Shown here: in pieces, positions 1-6,935 of the stretch
How the letters are laid out: the number at the start of each line of letters is the position of its first letter
Numbering within the stretch: position 1 is the stretch's first letter
Assembly (NCBI GenBank): GCA_030429685.1
Contig: JAUIEY010000072.1
Location: 1-9,200 of the forward strand
Origin: Gammaproteobacteria bacterium
GTDB taxonomy: Bacteria > Pseudomonadota > Gammaproteobacteria > Steroidobacterales > GCA-2729495
Length of the DNA: 9,200 nucleotides
Direction of reading: 5' to 3'
Program-made: the position numbers and the translations under genes
Notes under the pieces: model-generated
The model's database searches: none
The model's input: the letters and a program-made list of their open reading frames with translations, nothing else
What the model was told of the DNA's origin: nothing

Positions 1-588
1 CATCATGGCCAGCAGGCTGCTCTTGCCAATGCCGCTGCCGGCAAACAGGCCGAGCCGCTGACCGCGACCGGCAGTCAGCAATGCATTGATGGACCGTACG
101 CCTACGTCCAGCGGTTCGCTGATAGGCTCGCGGGACAGCGGATTGACCGCGGCGCCTTCCAGAAACACCGGGTCTTCGCACAGCAACGGGCCGCGACCGT
201 CGAGCGGGTTGCCGGCGCCATCAATAACGCGGCCGAGCATTTCCGGCCCCACCTTGACCTGCGAAACCGTGCGCGCGGGAATTACCCGGGCATTGGGGCT
301 GACGCCACGCAACTTGCCGGTCGGCATGAGATAGAGCCGGTCACCGGCAAAGCCGACCACCTCGGCTTCTACCTGATCGCCATCGAGCCCTTCAATCATG
401 CAACGGCCGCCGACCGCAACTTCACAACCCACTGCCTCCAGCGCCATGCCTGCCGCCCGCGCCAGTTTGCCTTCCACCACCACCCCCGGTTCGGTCACGC
501 AGGCACGCAGTCGCTGCAGACGGCCGGTCCAGCGGGCAGATCGGTTGAGAGCAAATTCAATAACCTGCTGCTCAGTCGCGGGCAGCAC
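1..588 (-). CDS. fliI: Flagellum-specific export ATPase FliI, N-terminal 196 codons (runs off the window)
   Basis: FliI is the cytoplasmic ATPase of the flagellar type III export apparatus. It resembles the F1 beta subunit and works with FliH and FliJ at the export gate. The frame is open from a GTG at 588 to base 1. The product has an N-terminal beta-barrel region (about residues 20-100), the conserved segment GRVIDGAGNPLDG (119-131), and a Walker A loop AGSGIGKS (183-190), immediately before the window edge. The catalytic half, Walker B and the C-terminus lie outside. The GTG start is favoured because GGAGGA at 599-594 sits 5 nt upstream and the resulting N-terminus (MLPATEQQVIEF) has about the usual distance to the barrel. 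It overlaps the end of fliH by 17 nt, suggesting translational coupling. Identity is secure; the start is well supported but unproven. Confidence 0.95.
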   Translation of the reverse strand, partial: MLPATEQQVIEFALNRSARWTGRLQRLRACVTEPGVVVEGKLARAAGMALEAVGCEVAVGGRCMIEGLDGDQVEAEVVGFAGDRLYLMPTGKLRGVSPNARVIPARTVSQVKVGPEMLGRVIDGAGNPLDGRGPLLCEDPVFLEGAAVNPLSREPISEPLDVGVRSINALLTAGRGQRLGLFAGSGIGKSSLLAMM

Positions 589-1213
589 GTTCGTCCTCCA
601 GCATGGTGGCCACCACCCGGTTCAGACGGGTATCCAGACGCCCGTCAATTTGCGCAGTCTGCGAAACAATCTGGCAGCCACCCTGTTCCAGCAGCGGATC
701 AGTTTCGATTTCCCAGGCGCGGCCGCCGTCCTCCGCCTGCAGCAACTCCCGCACGATATCGGCATCGGCCGGATGCAGCCGCACCCGGATGCCGGCGGCA
801 CCGGCCGGCAGAGCAGCCAGTCCTTCGCGGATGATGCTGATGATTTGCGCCGGATCACTGTGCAGTTCGCGGCGCACCAGCTGCCGCGCAATGGCCGTCA
901 CCAGTTGCAGCAGTTCCTCTTCGAACTGATGATCGAGCGCCTGCAACGGCCTGGCCAGCGCGTCCAGCACCTGCGACAGCACGCCGGCCTGCTGCGCAAG
1001 TTCGGCACGGCCGGCCGCAATGCCCTCGGCATGTCCCTGGGCAAAACCTTCCTGACGAGCCTGCTCGCGCAGCTGGGCCGGATCACTGACCGGCGTTTCA
1101 TCACGGCGCGGTGCTGTCGCGGCCGCTTCGCTCACCACCGGCGCATGCCAGCTCACCACCTCGCTGGTGACATCGTTGCTGCGGATGATGCGGCTAGATG
1201 AAGTCATTGGCAT
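572..1213 (-). CDS. fliH: Flagellar assembly protein FliH, regulator/stator of the FliI ATPase
   Basis: FliH is a cytoplasmic, elongated dimer that binds FliI, holds it inactive until docking, and links it to the C-ring. It is related to the peripheral stalk of F/V ATPases. The 213-residue product is close to the usual FliH length. Visible features are a poorly conserved N-terminus (1-45), then a run of four glycines spaced every fourth residue (G56, G60, G64, G68; EGFAQGHAEGIAAGRAE), the GxxxG helix repeat typical of FliH. A helical, Q/L-rich stretch follows (70-110), and then the C-terminal FliI-binding domain (about 110-213). It starts with ATG at 1213, overlapping the fliG stop by 20 nt. 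A second ATG two codons later (1207) is an equal alternative, since neither has a strong ribosome binding site. The stop at 574-572 lies inside fliI. Family assignment is confident. Confidence 0.93.
   Translation of the reverse strand: MPMTSSSRIIRSNDVTSEVVSWHAPVVSEAAATAPRRDETPVSDPAQLREQARQEGFAQGHAEGIAAGRAELAQQAGVLSQVLDALARPLQALDHQFEEELLQLVTAIARQLVRRELHSDPAQIISIIREGLAALPAGAAGIRVRLHPADADIVRELLQAEDGGRAWEIETDPLLEQGGCQIVSQTAQIDGRLDTRLNRVVATMLEDERAARD
594..599 (-). promoter_or_regulatory. Strong Shine-Dalgarno for fliI
   Basis: The minus strand reads GGAGGA from 599 to 594, followed by 5 nt and then GTG at 588. It lies within the last codons of fliH. It is the clearest ribosome binding site in the window and decides in favour of the non-ATG start of fliI. 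Confidence 0.75.
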
Positions 1214-2186
1214 CGCTACCCAGAATCAGCGAGCCTTCGTCTGCCAGCCGGCGGGCAATACCGACGATTTCTTTCTGCGCTTCCTCGACCTCGGCGAGCC
1301 GCACCGGACCCTTGGCCTCAAGGTCCGACTTGAGCATTTCTGCTGCCCGCTTGGACATGTTGCTGAAAAACTTGTTGGCCAGCGCTTCATCGGCACCCTT
1401 GAGGGCGACAATCAGCTGATCGGTGGTGACTTCGCGCGCCAGCATCTGCATACCGCGATCATCCACATCCACCAGGCTTTCGAAGACAAACATGTTGTCC
1501 TGGATTTCCTGACTGAGCGGTGCGTCCTGCTGATCGAGCTGTTCGAAGATTTTTTCCTCAACCTGTTTCTCGACCGCATTCATGATGCTCGCGACGCACC
1601 GTATACCGCCCATCTGCGCAACCCGCGATGCACTGCTCGAAGTCACACGCTGCTGCAACAGGTTATCCAGCTCCTCAATGGAGTCATGCGGCACTTCTTC
1701 AAGCAGGGCTATACGCCTGACAATATCTGTGCTGCGTGATTTGGGCATCAGCGCCAGCACTTCGGCTGACTTTTCCGGTTCCAGACCCGCCAGCACAATG
1801 GCCACCACCTGCGGATGCTCGGTGTAAATCACATCCGCAATTTCCTTGGCGTTCATGAGCTGTAGTGAATCCAGCCCGCGCTCCGCGCCATCCATCAGGC
1901 GTTCGAGCATTTGCTCGGCGCGGTCCTCACCCAGCGATGTGGTCAGCAGACGGCGCAGGAATTTCGGCGAGCCGCCGGTCAGCGGCGCATCGGTGACGAC
2001 GTTGTCGGTGAAACTCTTGAGCACATTGTCGGCCTGATCGCGCGTGACCTTTTTCATTGAGGCCATCGCCTTGCCGAGCCGCTGCACCTCACCGACCGAC
2101 ATATGCTTCAGAACTTCCGACGCTTCCTGCTCGCCAAGAGACATGAGGAAGATAGCCGCCTGTTCTACGCCGCTCATCCTGCTCAA
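1194..2186 (-). CDS. fliG: Flagellar motor switch protein FliG
   Basis: FliG forms the upper part of the rotor C-ring. Its N-terminal domain binds the C-terminus of FliF, and its C-terminal domain interacts with the stator (MotA or PomA) to generate torque and switch direction. The product is 330 aa, almost exactly the E. coli length. Features in order are the FliF-binding N-domain (1-about 85), the middle domain with the EHPQ motif (123-126) that contacts FliM, the MFVF hinge motif (232-235), and the charged C-terminal helix region (about 260-300; K263, R280, D288, R296). The start chosen is TTG at 2186, which overlaps the fliF stop as TTGA and gives MSRMSG, matching the E. coli N-terminus in length. 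An ATG three codons in (2177) is the alternative. The residue before D288 is serine, where an acidic residue is common. The 3' end overlaps fliH by 20 nt. Confidence 0.96.
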   Translation of the reverse strand: MSRMSGVEQAAIFLMSLGEQEASEVLKHMSVGEVQRLGKAMASMKKVTRDQADNVLKSFTDNVVTDAPLTGGSPKFLRRLLTTSLGEDRAEQMLERLMDGAERGLDSLQLMNAKEIADVIYTEHPQVVAIVLAGLEPEKSAEVLALMPKSRSTDIVRRIALLEEVPHDSIEELDNLLQQRVTSSSASRVAQMGGIRCVASIMNAVEKQVEEKIFEQLDQQDAPLSQEIQDNMFVFESLVDVDDRGMQMLAREVTTDQLIVALKGADEALANKFFSNMSKRAAEMLKSDLEAKGPVRLAEVEEAQKEIVGIARRLADEGSLILGSDANDFI

Positions 2187-3802
2187 CTCTGGTTATCCTG
2201 CACCCAGGCCCTGACTACCTGGGCCACGCGTTCGGGATCGTTGCTTGCCAGCTGCTTGGCCACATTCACCTTGTCATCAAAAGTCAGTGGCGGCGGCGCC
2301 TGTTCCGCCATGCCACCAGCCGCCGGTGCTCCGCCCACGCCCGCAGCCAGTGACGGACTGCCAGTCGCACCGCCCGCACCACCGCCCTTGCTCAGGGCCA
2401 GCACTATCGGCCGGATCACGCCCAGCGCCACCACCAGCAGCAGGCCAATGGCCGGCAATTGCTTGAGAATGTCCCGCACCAGCGGCTGACTGAAAAAGCC
2501 GGGCGCTTCCGGTGGCGTCACGGCCGGGCCTGCGTAGAAAGTTACATTGGTGATACTGACGGTATCGCCGCGTGCCTCACTAAAACCAATTGCCCCTTTT
2601 ACCAGTCGGTCGATTTCGGCCAGTTCCTGCGGCTCCAGCGGCCGCGTGGTCGGTTTGCCTTTCTCATCAACATCGCTGATATCGTCCACCAGCACAGCAA
2701 CCGACAGACGCTGGATGCTGTTGGCCGGCTCCTTGACGTGACTGAGCTGGCGGTCAATCTCGAAATTGCGGGTGCTTTGCACTGACACGCGGGTCGGCGG
2801 TGCTGCGGTCTCGGTGGCAGCACCTGCGGCTTGCGCCGCAGTGCCGTCAGCAGCCACCGGCGGCTGGTTGCTCAGCGCACCGGGTATGCCTTGTGATGCC
2901 TGCTCGCCGCCGCGCTGGGTATCTTCACTGACCTGCTCGCTGCGCACTACCGTGTTGGCAGGGTCATACACCTCGCGGGTTTCTTCGCGCTTGGTGAAAT
3001 CGATATCGGCGTTGACCGTGGCGCGCACCCGCCCGGGCCCCATCATCGGTGTCAGCAGATTAACAATCCGCTCCATGTAAGCGTTCTGCACCCGCTCCAC
3101 GTAGGCAAATTCACGGCTGCTGAGGGCCGTTGCGTCATCCTGATCGGGCGAGTCCAGCAAAGTACCGCGCTGATCAACCACTGTGACATGCGAGGATTCC
3201 AGTTCCGGGATACTTGATGCCACCAGGTGCACAATTGATTTGACCTGCGGCTCTTCCAGCACCCGGCCCGGAAACAGGTCAAGAAAGACCGACGCACTGG
3301 GCTTGTTGCTCTTGCGTAAAAACACTGTCGGCTTGGGCAGCGCCAAATGCACCCGGGCTGCCTGCACCGGCTGCAGATTACTGATCGTGCGCGCCAGTTC
3401 GGTTTCCAGCGCATGGTGATAACGCGCGTTTTCCATGAACTGACTGGTCGAAAAGCTGCTTTCGCCTTCGATCACTTCCAGACCGAAACCCGCGCCGCGC
3501 GGCAGACCCTGCGATGACAGCCGCAGGCGCGCCGCATAAACGTCTGCGGACGGCACCATCAATGAACCGTTGTCGAGCCGGTAAGGCGTGCTTTCTGCCC
3601 GCAGCGCGTCCATCACTTCGCCGACATCGCGATCGGACAGATTGCTGTAAAGCAGTTCATAACTGGGCTCGCGCAACCAGAATGCCGCCGTAACACCGAT
3701 AGCAATGCTCAGTGACAGGCCCACCAGCAACAACATCTGCCGGCCACCGAGCACTGCGGCCAGACTCGCCAGCGGGTTCGGATTTGCAGTTTCAGTTGCC
3801 AT
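2183..3802 (-). CDS. fliF: Flagellar MS-ring protein FliF
   Basis: FliF is the inner-membrane protein that oligomerises into the MS ring, the base on which the export gate, rod and C-ring are built. The 539-aa product has the full domain order. A first transmembrane helix lies at about 23-43. The periplasmic ring-building YscJ/FliF-type domain spans about 45-220, and the FliF-specific C-terminal periplasmic domain about 225-435, including the RGD-TVSI strand at 411-417. An Ala/Pro/Gln-rich linker (about 295-340) is probably disordered. A second transmembrane helix lies at about 450-470, followed by a Gly/Ala-rich spacer (472-502) and the cytoplasmic FliG-binding tail (about 507-539, FDDKVNVAKQLASNDPERVA). 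It starts with ATG at 3802, 18 nt after the fliE stop, with only a weak ribosome binding site. The stop overlaps the fliG TTG start by 4 nt. No truncation is seen. Confidence 0.97.
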   Translation of the reverse strand: MATETANPNPLASLAAVLGGRQMLLLVGLSLSIAIGVTAAFWLREPSYELLYSNLSDRDVGEVMDALRAESTPYRLDNGSLMVPSADVYAARLRLSSQGLPRGAGFGLEVIEGESSFSTSQFMENARYHHALETELARTISNLQPVQAARVHLALPKPTVFLRKSNKPSASVFLDLFPGRVLEEPQVKSIVHLVASSIPELESSHVTVVDQRGTLLDSPDQDDATALSSREFAYVERVQNAYMERIVNLLTPMMGPGRVRATVNADIDFTKREETREVYDPANTVVRSEQVSEDTQRGGEQASQGIPGALSNQPPVAADGTAAQAAGAATETAAPPTRVSVQSTRNFEIDRQLSHVKEPANSIQRLSVAVLVDDISDVDEKGKPTTRPLEPQELAEIDRLVKGAIGFSEARGDTVSITNVTFYAGPAVTPPEAPGFFSQPLVRDILKQLPAIGLLLVVALGVIRPIVLALSKGGGAGGATGSPSLAAGVGGAPAAGGMAEQAPPPLTFDDKVNVAKQLASNDPERVAQVVRAWVQDNQS

Positions 3803-3820
3803 CCTGGTTACTCATCAGGC

Positions 3821-4144
3821 CTATAACGGCATGCTCATGATTTCGCGGTAGGCCTCGACCAGCCGGTTCCGCACTTCCGTCATTGCCTGGAAAGACACAC
3901 TTGCTTTCTGCATGGCCACCATGACTTCTGCCACGCTGGTGTCGTCCGCACCGGTTTCAAAGCGATTCACCAGCTCAGCTGCCTGAGACTGCTGCACATT
4001 GACGCTTTCAAGTGCTTCCTGCATGGCTTTGGCAAACCCCGGCCCGTCCGGCCGGGCCTGCGGCTGCTGCACTTCGCCGGCATGCAGGTCCTGCGCCAGC
4101 ACCCGCATCTGCGCCAACACACTGTTAATTTCCGGACTGCTCAT
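3821..4144 (-). CDS. fliE: Flagellar hook-basal body complex protein FliE
   Basis: FliE is a small periplasmic protein that joins the MS ring/export gate to the proximal rod. It is exported through the flagellar type III system without a cleaved signal peptide. From ATG at 4144 the product is 107 aa, the usual FliE length. It begins MSSPEINSVLAQMRVLAQDL and ends with the conserved C-terminal signature VAEVMVAMQKASVSFQAMTEVRNRLVEAYREIMSM-type segment, which includes the ring-contact helix. An upstream in-frame ATG at 4192 would add 16 residues of unrelated character encoded by the 3' end of flrC and overlap that gene by 29 nt, so I prefer 4144. An AGGG at 4157-4154, 9 nt upstream, may serve as ribosome binding site. 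The gene begins 19 nt after the flrC stop, so it is probably read through from flrBC unless a promoter lies inside flrC. Confidence 0.93.
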   Translation of the reverse strand: MSSPEINSVLAQMRVLAQDLHAGEVQQPQARPDGPGFAKAMQEALESVNVQQSQAAELVNRFETGADDTSVAEVMVAMQKASVSFQAMTEVRNRLVEAYREIMSMPL

Positions 4145-4163
4145 ACCCTGTTGCCCTGTACTC

Positions 4164-5516
4164 TCATTTGCTCGGAATTTCGTAACCGGCATCCCGCAGC
4201 CGCGCCAGTTTGTAACGCAACGTGCGCGGACTGATGCCCAGATCGGCGGCCGCGCGTTTGCGATTGCCGCCTACCGCACGCAGCGCATCGATAATCAACT
4301 GCCCTTCTGCATTCTGCAGACCGTCCTGCAGGTTTTTTTCCGCTTCGGCCGGCGGTGCCGCTGCCGGCGGCTCGGCGGCCGGTGGCGGTCGCCGCAACGG
4401 CGCCTCGAAGTGCAGGTCATGCGCTTCAATACTTTGGCCACTGCACAGAATCACCGCGCGCTGCATCATGTTCTGCAGCTCGCGCACGTTGCCGGGAAAA
4501 TCGTAGGCCAGCAGGCTGGCGCGCGCCGCCGCAGAAATCTGCGGCGCCGGCCGCTTACCGGCACAGCTGTCGTTGAGAAAGAGTTCTGCCAGCGGTACCA
4601 CGTCGCCGCGGCGTTCGCGCAGCGGCGGCAGATTGAGCGGAAACACGCTGAGACGGTAATACAGGTCTTCGCGAAACTTGCCGTCAGCCACGTGGGCATG
4701 CAGGTCGCGGTTAGTGGTAGCAACAATGCGCACATCCAGCGGAATAGCACCCTGCCCGCCGATGCGCTCCACCTCCTTTTCCTGTAGCACCCGCAGCAAT
4801 TTGGCCTGCAGGTCCAGCGCCATTTCGGAAATCTCGTCGAGCAGCAGGGTGCCGCCCTGCGCCTGCTCAAACTTGCCGGGACGGCTGGCGTGGGCGCCGG
4901 TGAAAGCACCCTTTTCGTGACCGAATAACATGGCCTCCAGCATGTTCTCGGGTATCGCCGCACAGTTAATCGCCACAAAGGGGCCGGCCGCCCGACCGGA
5001 GCGCTCGTGAATGTAGCGGGCGAAAACTTCCTTGCCGACACCGCTTTCGCCGGTAAGCAGTACGGTCGTGTCACTGGCAGCCAGCTTGCCAACCATCTGC
5101 AGCAGCTGCAGGGTCACCGGATCTTCGGCCACCAGGCCGCCTTCCACCGGCAGCGGCGGCATGATTTTGCTGAGCTTGTCGTTCAGCGCCTGCGCATCAA
5201 ACGGCTTGACGATGTAATCGGAGGCGCCGGACAACATGGCTTCAACAGCGTGCTCAACCGAACCGTGCGCGGTCATCAGCAACACCGGCAAATCAGGGCG
5301 TTCGTCGCGGATGCGATCCAGTAATTCGCAGCCGTCCATGGGCTGCATCTGGTAGTCCGTTACCACCGCGGACACCGGCGCCTGCGCCATGGCTGTCAAA
5401 GCCGTGGAACCGTCCACCGCGGTAAGCACATCGTAGTCCGCCAGCGTCAGGGTTTCGGCCAGCGCCTGCCGCAAATTGGTGTCGTCCTCGACCAGCAACA
5501 CTGTTTGCCGCGTCAT
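4164..5516 (-). CDS. flrC: Sigma-54-dependent flagellar response regulator FlrC (FleR)
   Basis: This is an NtrC-family activator that, once phosphorylated by its partner kinase, opens sigma-54 promoters of mid/late flagellar genes. The 450-aa product has three domains. The receiver domain (5-118) has acidic pocket D11/D12, phosphoacceptor D54, T82 and K104. The AAA+ domain (about 130-360) has Walker A GESGVGKE (156-163), the sigma-54-contacting GAFTGA loop (203-208), Walker B LLLDE (224-228) and FPGNVREL (340-347). A Pro/Ala-rich linker (372-393) leads to a Fis-type helix-turn-helix (about 402-442, NRKRAAADLGISPRTL). All key residues are intact. The ATG at 5516 overlaps the flrB stop as ATGA, indicating translational coupling with the kinase. 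Lying directly before fliE identifies it as FlrC/FleR rather than another NtrC-type regulator. Confidence 0.96.
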   Translation of the reverse strand: MTRQTVLLVEDDTNLRQALAETLTLADYDVLTAVDGSTALTAMAQAPVSAVVTDYQMQPMDGCELLDRIRDERPDLPVLLMTAHGSVEHAVEAMLSGASDYIVKPFDAQALNDKLSKIMPPLPVEGGLVAEDPVTLQLLQMVGKLAASDTTVLLTGESGVGKEVFARYIHERSGRAAGPFVAINCAAIPENMLEAMLFGHEKGAFTGAHASRPGKFEQAQGGTLLLDEISEMALDLQAKLLRVLQEKEVERIGGQGAIPLDVRIVATTNRDLHAHVADGKFREDLYYRLSVFPLNLPPLRERRGDVVPLAELFLNDSCAGKRPAPQISAAARASLLAYDFPGNVRELQNMMQRAVILCSGQSIEAHDLHFEAPLRRPPPAAEPPAAAPPAEAEKNLQDGLQNAEGQLIIDALRAVGGNRKRAAADLGISPRTLRYKLARLRDAGYEIPSK

Positions 5517-6757
5517 GCCGCTGCTCCGGTTGCGGTCGCGACGGCAGCTTCCTGCTGCTGCCGGCGCGTTTTGAGCTTGTCGTCGCTGTCCTGCTGCAAG
5601 GGCAGACTCAGCACAAAGGTCGCGCCCTGCGGACCATTCCTGGCCAGACTGATGTCGCCGCCATGCGCGCGGGCAACGGAGCGCACCACGGCCAAGCCCA
5701 GACCGGTACCGTCAGAACGCAGACTGACAAAGGGCTCGAAAATCTTTTCCACCTGCTGCTCGGCAACGCCCGGGCCGTTGTCACTGACGCTGAGGCGAAT
5801 CTCGCTGCCTTCGATTGCCGCGCTGACCACCACATGCGCTTGCTCGCCGGCTGCCTGCAGAGCATTGCGCACCAGGTTGATCAGCGCACCGGCCAGCGCC
5901 TCGCGATTGCCGTTCAGCTTCAGCGCTCGCGGCGCCGTGGCAATGGTCATGGACTGCTCATCGCCCAACACCGGCGCAACCGAGGTCCCCAGCGTCGCCA
6001 GCAACTGGTCCAGCTCGAATTCCGCATCCACATAGCTGGCACCGCGGGCAAAACTCAGCATGTCGCTGACCAGTTGCTCCAGGTCGCGCAGACAGACGAT
6101 GGATTTATCCAGCAGCCCCATGCGATAGGCATCGGTGAGATCGGGGCGGGTAGCATTGGAGGCATACAGCAATGCCGATGACAGTGGCGTGCGCACCTGG
6201 TGCGCAAGCGCGGCAGCCATTTCCCCCATGGACGCCAGCCGCCGGTGCCGTTCAAACAGTTTTTCGATCTTGCGCTGCTCGGTAATATCGCTGAACAGCA
6301 GCACCTTGCCGGTCTGCCGGCCATCCCCGGCTGAATCCAGACTGCGCTGCGCCATCGACAGGCGGCGTCCGTCGGCCAGCAGGTAGTCGCCCTGGCCGCT
6401 GCTGCGGCCGGTCAGTGCCCGCTGCGCCACCTCCGCCCAGGGCATGCCTTCGAGCGGCTCGCCGAACATGCCGCGCGCGACGCTGTTGACCTCGTTGACC
6501 CGGTTGTCGGCATCCAGGACCACCAGCCCGCCCGGCAGGGTTTCCAGCACTGTTCCGAGCCGCCGCGCCAGCCGTTCGTTGCGCTCCGCTTCCTGCCGTT
6601 TTTCATCGCGGGCGGTAGCCAGCTGCTGCTGCAGCTTGCTGACCTGCTGCTCCAGATCGCGCCAGGAACTGCCGAGCTGCCCCGATACCTCGTTAAAGAT
6701 ATCGAATGCCTGCTTCAGCGCCTTGAGGTCCTGTTCGGGCGATGCGTCTCTGTCCAT
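5513..6757 (-). CDS. flrB: Flagellar sensor histidine kinase FlrB (FleS), soluble PAS type
   Basis: FlrB is the kinase partner of FlrC; it autophosphorylates on histidine and passes the phosphate to D54 of FlrC. Numbered from ATG at 6757 (414 aa), it has an N-terminal coiled coil (about 28-66) and a PAS domain (about 68-158). The dimerisation/phosphoacceptor helix carries ALAHQVRTPL, with H186. The ATP-binding domain shows the N box NLVRNALQA (294-302), DNGPGV (326-331), FEPF (340-343) and GTGLGLAVV (350-358). There is no transmembrane segment or signal peptide, so it is cytoplasmic, as known for FlrB/FleS. The C-terminal tail after about 386 is Gln/Ala-rich and of low complexity. A GTG at 6763 would add two residues. 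ATG at 6757 is preferred because AAGAG lies 5 nt upstream. The stop overlaps flrC by 4 nt. Its own sigma-54 promoter lies directly upstream. Confidence 0.94.
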   Translation of the reverse strand: MDRDASPEQDLKALKQAFDIFNEVSGQLGSSWRDLEQQVSKLQQQLATARDEKRQEAERNERLARRLGTVLETLPGGLVVLDADNRVNEVNSVARGMFGEPLEGMPWAEVAQRALTGRSSGQGDYLLADGRRLSMAQRSLDSAGDGRQTGKVLLFSDITEQRKIEKLFERHRRLASMGEMAAALAHQVRTPLSSALLYASNATRPDLTDAYRMGLLDKSIVCLRDLEQLVSDMLSFARGASYVDAEFELDQLLATLGTSVAPVLGDEQSMTIATAPRALKLNGNREALAGALINLVRNALQAAGEQAHVVVSAAIEGSEIRLSVSDNGPGVAEQQVEKIFEPFVSLRSDGTGLGLAVVRSVARAHGGDISLARNGPQGATFVLSLPLQQDSDDKLKTRRQQQEAAVATATGAAA

Positions 6758-6791
6758 GAGCACTCTTGCGATGCCAACTCAGAAGTTAGAA

Positions 6792-6807
6792 AGCAAGAAA
6801 CGTGCCA
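6792..6807 (-). promoter_or_regulatory. Sigma-54 (RpoN) promoter for flrBC
   Basis: The minus strand reads TGGCACG-TTTC-TTGCT from 6807 to 6792, which agrees with the TGGCACG-N4-TTGCW consensus at every defined base. The GG (6806/6805) and GC (6794/6793) elements have the required spacing. The predicted transcription start is near 6781, giving a leader of about 24 nt to the flrB ATG at 6757. It lies in the only intergenic gap within the gene block, upstream of flrB. This matches the known sigma-54 control of flrBC/fleSR. Confidence 0.9.
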
Positions 6808-6813
6808 GAGACT

Positions 6814-6831
6814 TGAAACCGCTGGGTTTCA
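6814..6831. repeat. Inverted repeat abutting the flrB -24 element
   Basis: TGAAACC (6814-6820) and GGTTTCA (6825-6831) form a perfect 7-bp dyad around a 4-nt loop. It lies 7 bp upstream of the -24 element of the sigma-54 promoter. There is no T-tract on either side, so it does not look like a terminator. A protein binding site is possible; the role is unknown. Confidence 0.5.
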
Positions 6832-6854
6832 GGCTTTGCGACCGGCCTGTGTCA

Positions 6855-6867
6855 GCCGCTTGGCGGC
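6855..6867. repeat. Short GC-rich dyad in the flrB upstream region
   Basis: GCCGC (6855-6859) and GCGGC (6863-6867) are complementary around a 3-nt loop, between the putative FleQ-like site and the sigma-54 promoter. In such GC-rich DNA a 5-bp dyad can arise by chance, so significance is low. Confidence 0.25.
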
Positions 6868-6903
6868 GGCGCAGCGACAGAATATTGGAGCGCGCGGCTT
6901 TCT

Positions 6904-6917
6904 GTCAGGAATTTGAC
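6904..6917. promoter_or_regulatory. Candidate FleQ/FlrA enhancer site (GTCA-N6-TGAC)
   Basis: The 14-bp palindrome GTCA-GGAATT-TGAC has the same half-sites and spacing as the published Pseudomonas FleQ consensus (GTCA-N6-TGAC with an AT-rich centre). It lies at about -123 to -136 relative to the predicted flrB start at 6781, a normal distance for a sigma-54 enhancer. The half-site match and position are seen in the sequence; binding by a FleQ/FlrA protein is inferred. The centre is less AT-rich than the consensus. Confidence 0.55.
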
Positions 6918-6935
6918 GCGCCGGACCGCAGGTGA

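Noticed and set aside
398..1201. A 267-codon open frame on the plus strand antisense to fliI/fliH
   Set aside because: It is a shadow of GC-rich coding DNA: it lies wholly opposite two well-identified genes, has a low-complexity Ala/Arg/Gln/His-rich product with no recognisable domain, and no promoter or ribosome binding site was seen.
4145..4192. Longer FliE start at the upstream ATG (4192)
   Set aside because: It would add 16 residues not typical of FliE and overlap flrC by 29 nt. The start at 4144 gives a standard 107-aa FliE.
4226..4240. GG-N10-GC pattern on the minus strand inside flrC, as a possible fliE sigma-54 promoter
   Set aside because: Only the GG and GC dinucleotides fit; the flanking bases do not match the consensus, and the bases encode the conserved helix-turn-helix of FlrC, so chance is the better explanation.
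4310..4322. A second GG-N10-GC pattern (ending ATGCA) upstream of fliE
   Set aside because: The -24 block reads CGGTCTG instead of TGGCACG, far weaker than the two accepted promoters, and it lies within coding sequence.
3999..4787. A 262-codon plus-strand open frame antisense to fliE/flrC
   Set aside because: It has the same cause as the other antisense frames; the minus-strand proteins there are complete with all motifs, and the antisense product is Arg/Gln-rich with no family features.
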